DNA of 7,506 bases, taken from the NCBI GenBank assembly GCA_018828825.1, contig JAHJUV010000046.1, positions 1-7,506 of the forward strand. The letters are read 5' to 3'. Origin of the DNA: Planctomycetota bacterium (GTDB lineage: Bacteria > Planctomycetota > Phycisphaerae > Sedimentisphaerales > UBA12454). Position numbers and translations under genes: made by a program. Below are positions 6,274 through 7,506 of the stretch, one piece after another (within the stretch, counting starts at the first letter, position 1; each line of letters opens with the position of its first letter). The notes below the pieces were generated by a model. That model was not told the origin of the DNA. It did no database searches and worked only from the letters and a program-made list of their open reading frames with translations.

Positions 6274-7146
6274 ATGGGCAAACAAAAAGGTAGATTCGGT
6301 GTGGCAAAAGTAAAGGTTTCTAACCGCGGAAGAGGCAGGTTCCAGGAGGCGTTTACGTTGGTTGAACTTTTGGTGGTAGTCGCTATCATTGCGATATTGC
6401 TGGCGGTGTTGATGCCGGCGCTGCAAAAAGCCAGGAAACAAGCCAGGGCCGTTATTTGTAAGTCCAACCTCAGGCAATGGGGCGTTATGTTTTCGATGTA
6501 CTGCGAGGCTAACAATGGCCGTTTCTTCAGCGGCCAGTTCAACGGTTCGTTTGACAACACGAATCATGGCCGATACTGGAGACTTCCCATGAAACCGTAT
6601 TCGAGGGATGAAAAGATGTGGCTTTGCCCGGAGGCCTTAAGACCACGGGTCGGCGGGGGAGAGCTTCAGGTGGGAGATCCGCCCAATGCAGCATGGCAAT
6701 GGGAGGGTGAGGTAGGCAGCTACGGTCTTAATAGCTGGGTACTCAATCCACCGCCGGGCGAGACGAGCATCCACGGCCGCGGTCCCATTCCATACTTCTG
6801 GAAAACCTCTCAGAACAAGGGCTTGAATAATATACCCGTATTTTTGGGTATGTGGTTCACTGATGCCTGGCCAAAAGATATTGACATGCCTTATACAACG
6901 TCAGAGAATTGCCCATCCGATGCAGCGACGATTGGCCAGGATGAAATGCAGAGGGTTTGCGTCAACCGACACAATGGATACGTAAATGTTGTTTTTATGG
7001 ATTGGTCTGTCAGGAAAATCGGACTTAAGGAGTTGTGGACCTTGAAATGGCACAAATCGTATAACATCTGCGGAGATTGGACCATGTGTGGTGAGGTAAA
7101 GCCTGGAAAATGGCCGAGATGGATGCAAAAGTTCAAAGATTATTGA
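6274..7146 (+). CDS. Prepilin-type (pseudopilin-like) protein with C-terminal H-x9-D element
   Basis: Predicted type II secretion/type IV pilus-like pseudopilin (290 aa), processed by a PilD-type peptidase at the inner membrane. ATG 6274 has AAAGGG (6261-6266) seven bases upstream. A basic leader of 26 residues ends in EA, followed by FTLVELL (27-33) with the conserved Glu at mature position 5 (E31). A hydrophobic helix runs to about residue 50 (VVVAIIAILLAVLMPAL), then ARKQARAVICKSNLRQWG, typical of planctomycete members. The soluble part has YGLNSWV (150-156) and NIPVFLGMWFTDAWP. The C-terminus carries RHNGYVNVVFMDWSVRKIG: H233, nine residues, D243, then Trp where the named H-X9-DG motif has Gly. 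Position -1 is Ala rather than the classical Gly. Such proteins occur in many copies in Planctomycetota, often near secreted enzymes; their exact role is unknown. It forms its own unit with promoter and terminator, so a link to the glucosidase is positional only. The full length appears intact. Confidence 0.88.
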   Translation: MGKQKGRFGVAKVKVSNRGRGRFQEAFTLVELLVVVAIIAILLAVLMPALQKARKQARAVICKSNLRQWGVMFSMYCEANNGRFFSGQFNGSFDNTNHGRYWRLPMKPYSRDEKMWLCPEALRPRVGGGELQVGDPPNAAWQWEGEVGSYGLNSWVLNPPPGETSIHGRGPIPYFWKTSQNKGLNNIPVFLGMWFTDAWPKDIDMPYTTSENCPSDAATIGQDEMQRVCVNRHNGYVNVVFMDWSVRKIGLKELWTLKWHKSYNICGDWTMCGEVKPGKWPRWMQKFKDY

Positions 7147-7170
7147 AAAAAGGACTATTGTGCAGATGAC

Positions 7171-7201
7171 AAAGGCCGGACCCGGTGGTTCGGCCTTTTT
7201 T
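7171..7201 (+). terminator. Intrinsic terminator after the pseudopilin-like gene
   Basis: Arms 7171-7182 and 7187-7198 give a 12-bp GC-rich stem with one G-U pair (7179-7190) and a tetraloop CGGT (7183-7186), running straight into TTTTTT (7196-7201). It begins 25 bases after the stop codon and ends the last supported transcription unit of the window. Confidence 0.92.
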
Positions 7202-7506
7202 GTTGCCTGAAAGCAGGTCTCTGCCCGCCATCCGACCGTTTTTCGTTATTATAGGCCGCTTTTGGTTTGCCATATCCCACATTGCCCCCAGGCGAAAACC
7301 TCAATATTGGCACATCCAATGCGGGTTTTGCCGTTTTTTACGTTGAAAAAGCCCGTTCAGACCTCAAATAAAACTTAAGGATACCTCTAAAAATTCATTT
7401 TGGCGGCAGAGTGAATCTTTTTGTCGCCGGTCTGCGTCAGACAAAAGCCACTTTATCTATTGATAAAGCTGATTTGTCTTCCTTGCCGGCGAACAAAAGT
7501 CTTCTA
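7202..7506. other. Gene-free 3' flank
   Basis: No supported gene is present. The longest + frame reaching the window edge is open from 7372 with no ATG or ribosome-binding site (reads GGRVNLFVAGLRQTKATLSI in part). On the - strand a frame enters from the right edge and stops at TGA (7439-7437), so it could be the last 22 codons of a gene to the right, but nothing in it is recognisable. The only clear structure is the nested inverted repeat at 7439-7479. Confidence 0.5.
7439..7479. repeat. Nested inverted repeat (two coaxial dyads)
   Basis: Outer arms AGACAAA (7439-7445) and TTTGTCT (7473-7479) are perfectly complementary. Inside them CTTTATC (7451-7457) and GATAAAG (7462-7468) are also perfectly complementary around TATT. 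The two stems are separated by a 5/4-nt internal loop. No U-run follows on either strand, so a terminator is unlikely. It could be an operator or an RNA hairpin for a neighbouring gene. Confidence 0.5.

Noticed and set aside
6115..6567. 150-codon open frame on the - strand over the pseudopilin promoter and 5' end
   Set aside because: The translation has no domain, and it overlaps a convincing prepilin signal with a ribosome-binding site on the other strand.
1..7506. Search for tRNA/rRNA genes, CRISPR arrays, transposases and insertion-sequence ends
   Set aside because: No repeat-spacer pattern, rRNA-like stretch, tRNA-like fold or transposase motif was seen on either strand.

Overview
The window looks like chromosomal DNA from a Planctomycetota bacterium, most likely class Phycisphaerae. 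The case rests on three things: a pseudopilin with an AFTLVE-type processing site and a C-terminal H-x9-D element, a family form expanded in planctomycetes; a dockerin-like repeat of the form DFNADGIVNLVDFAIFA; and intermediate GC with variable gene composition. This is recognition from family knowledge, not a database result.

All recognisable genes lie on the + strand. Positions 1-924 hold the 3' part of a GH13 alpha-amylase resembling the plant/archaeal type, followed by a strong intrinsic terminator (968-1012). Positions 1081-3135 encode a 684-residue exported protein of unknown function with helical/TPR-like character and visibly lower GC. Positions 3136-3575 hold a decayed gene tail: a starch-binding-like (SusE/F or X25-like) beta domain followed by one dockerin repeat, with no credible start. 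Positions 3576-3834 look like a promoter plus a leader of about 195 nt with several possible hairpins. Positions 3835-5994 encode a GH31 alpha-glucosidase predicted to be a lipoprotein. It is followed by a hairpin (6024-6053), a second promoter candidate (6121-6149), a pseudopilin-like protein (6274-7146) and a very clear intrinsic terminator (7171-7201). Positions 7202-7506 contain no gene I can support, but do contain a nested inverted repeat.

The theme is extracellular alpha-glucan (starch, glycogen or maltodextrin) breakdown. The amylase would cut the polymer, a starch-binding/dockerin protein may once have been encoded here, and the membrane-anchored GH31 enzyme would release glucose from the oligosaccharides. 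The genes seem to form separate transcription units rather than one tight operon. No transporter, regulator, mobile element, RNA gene or CRISPR array is visible. I see no clearly new multi-gene system. The most unusual items are the uncharacterised exported protein, the structured leader of the glucosidase gene and the dockerin/starch-binding remnant.
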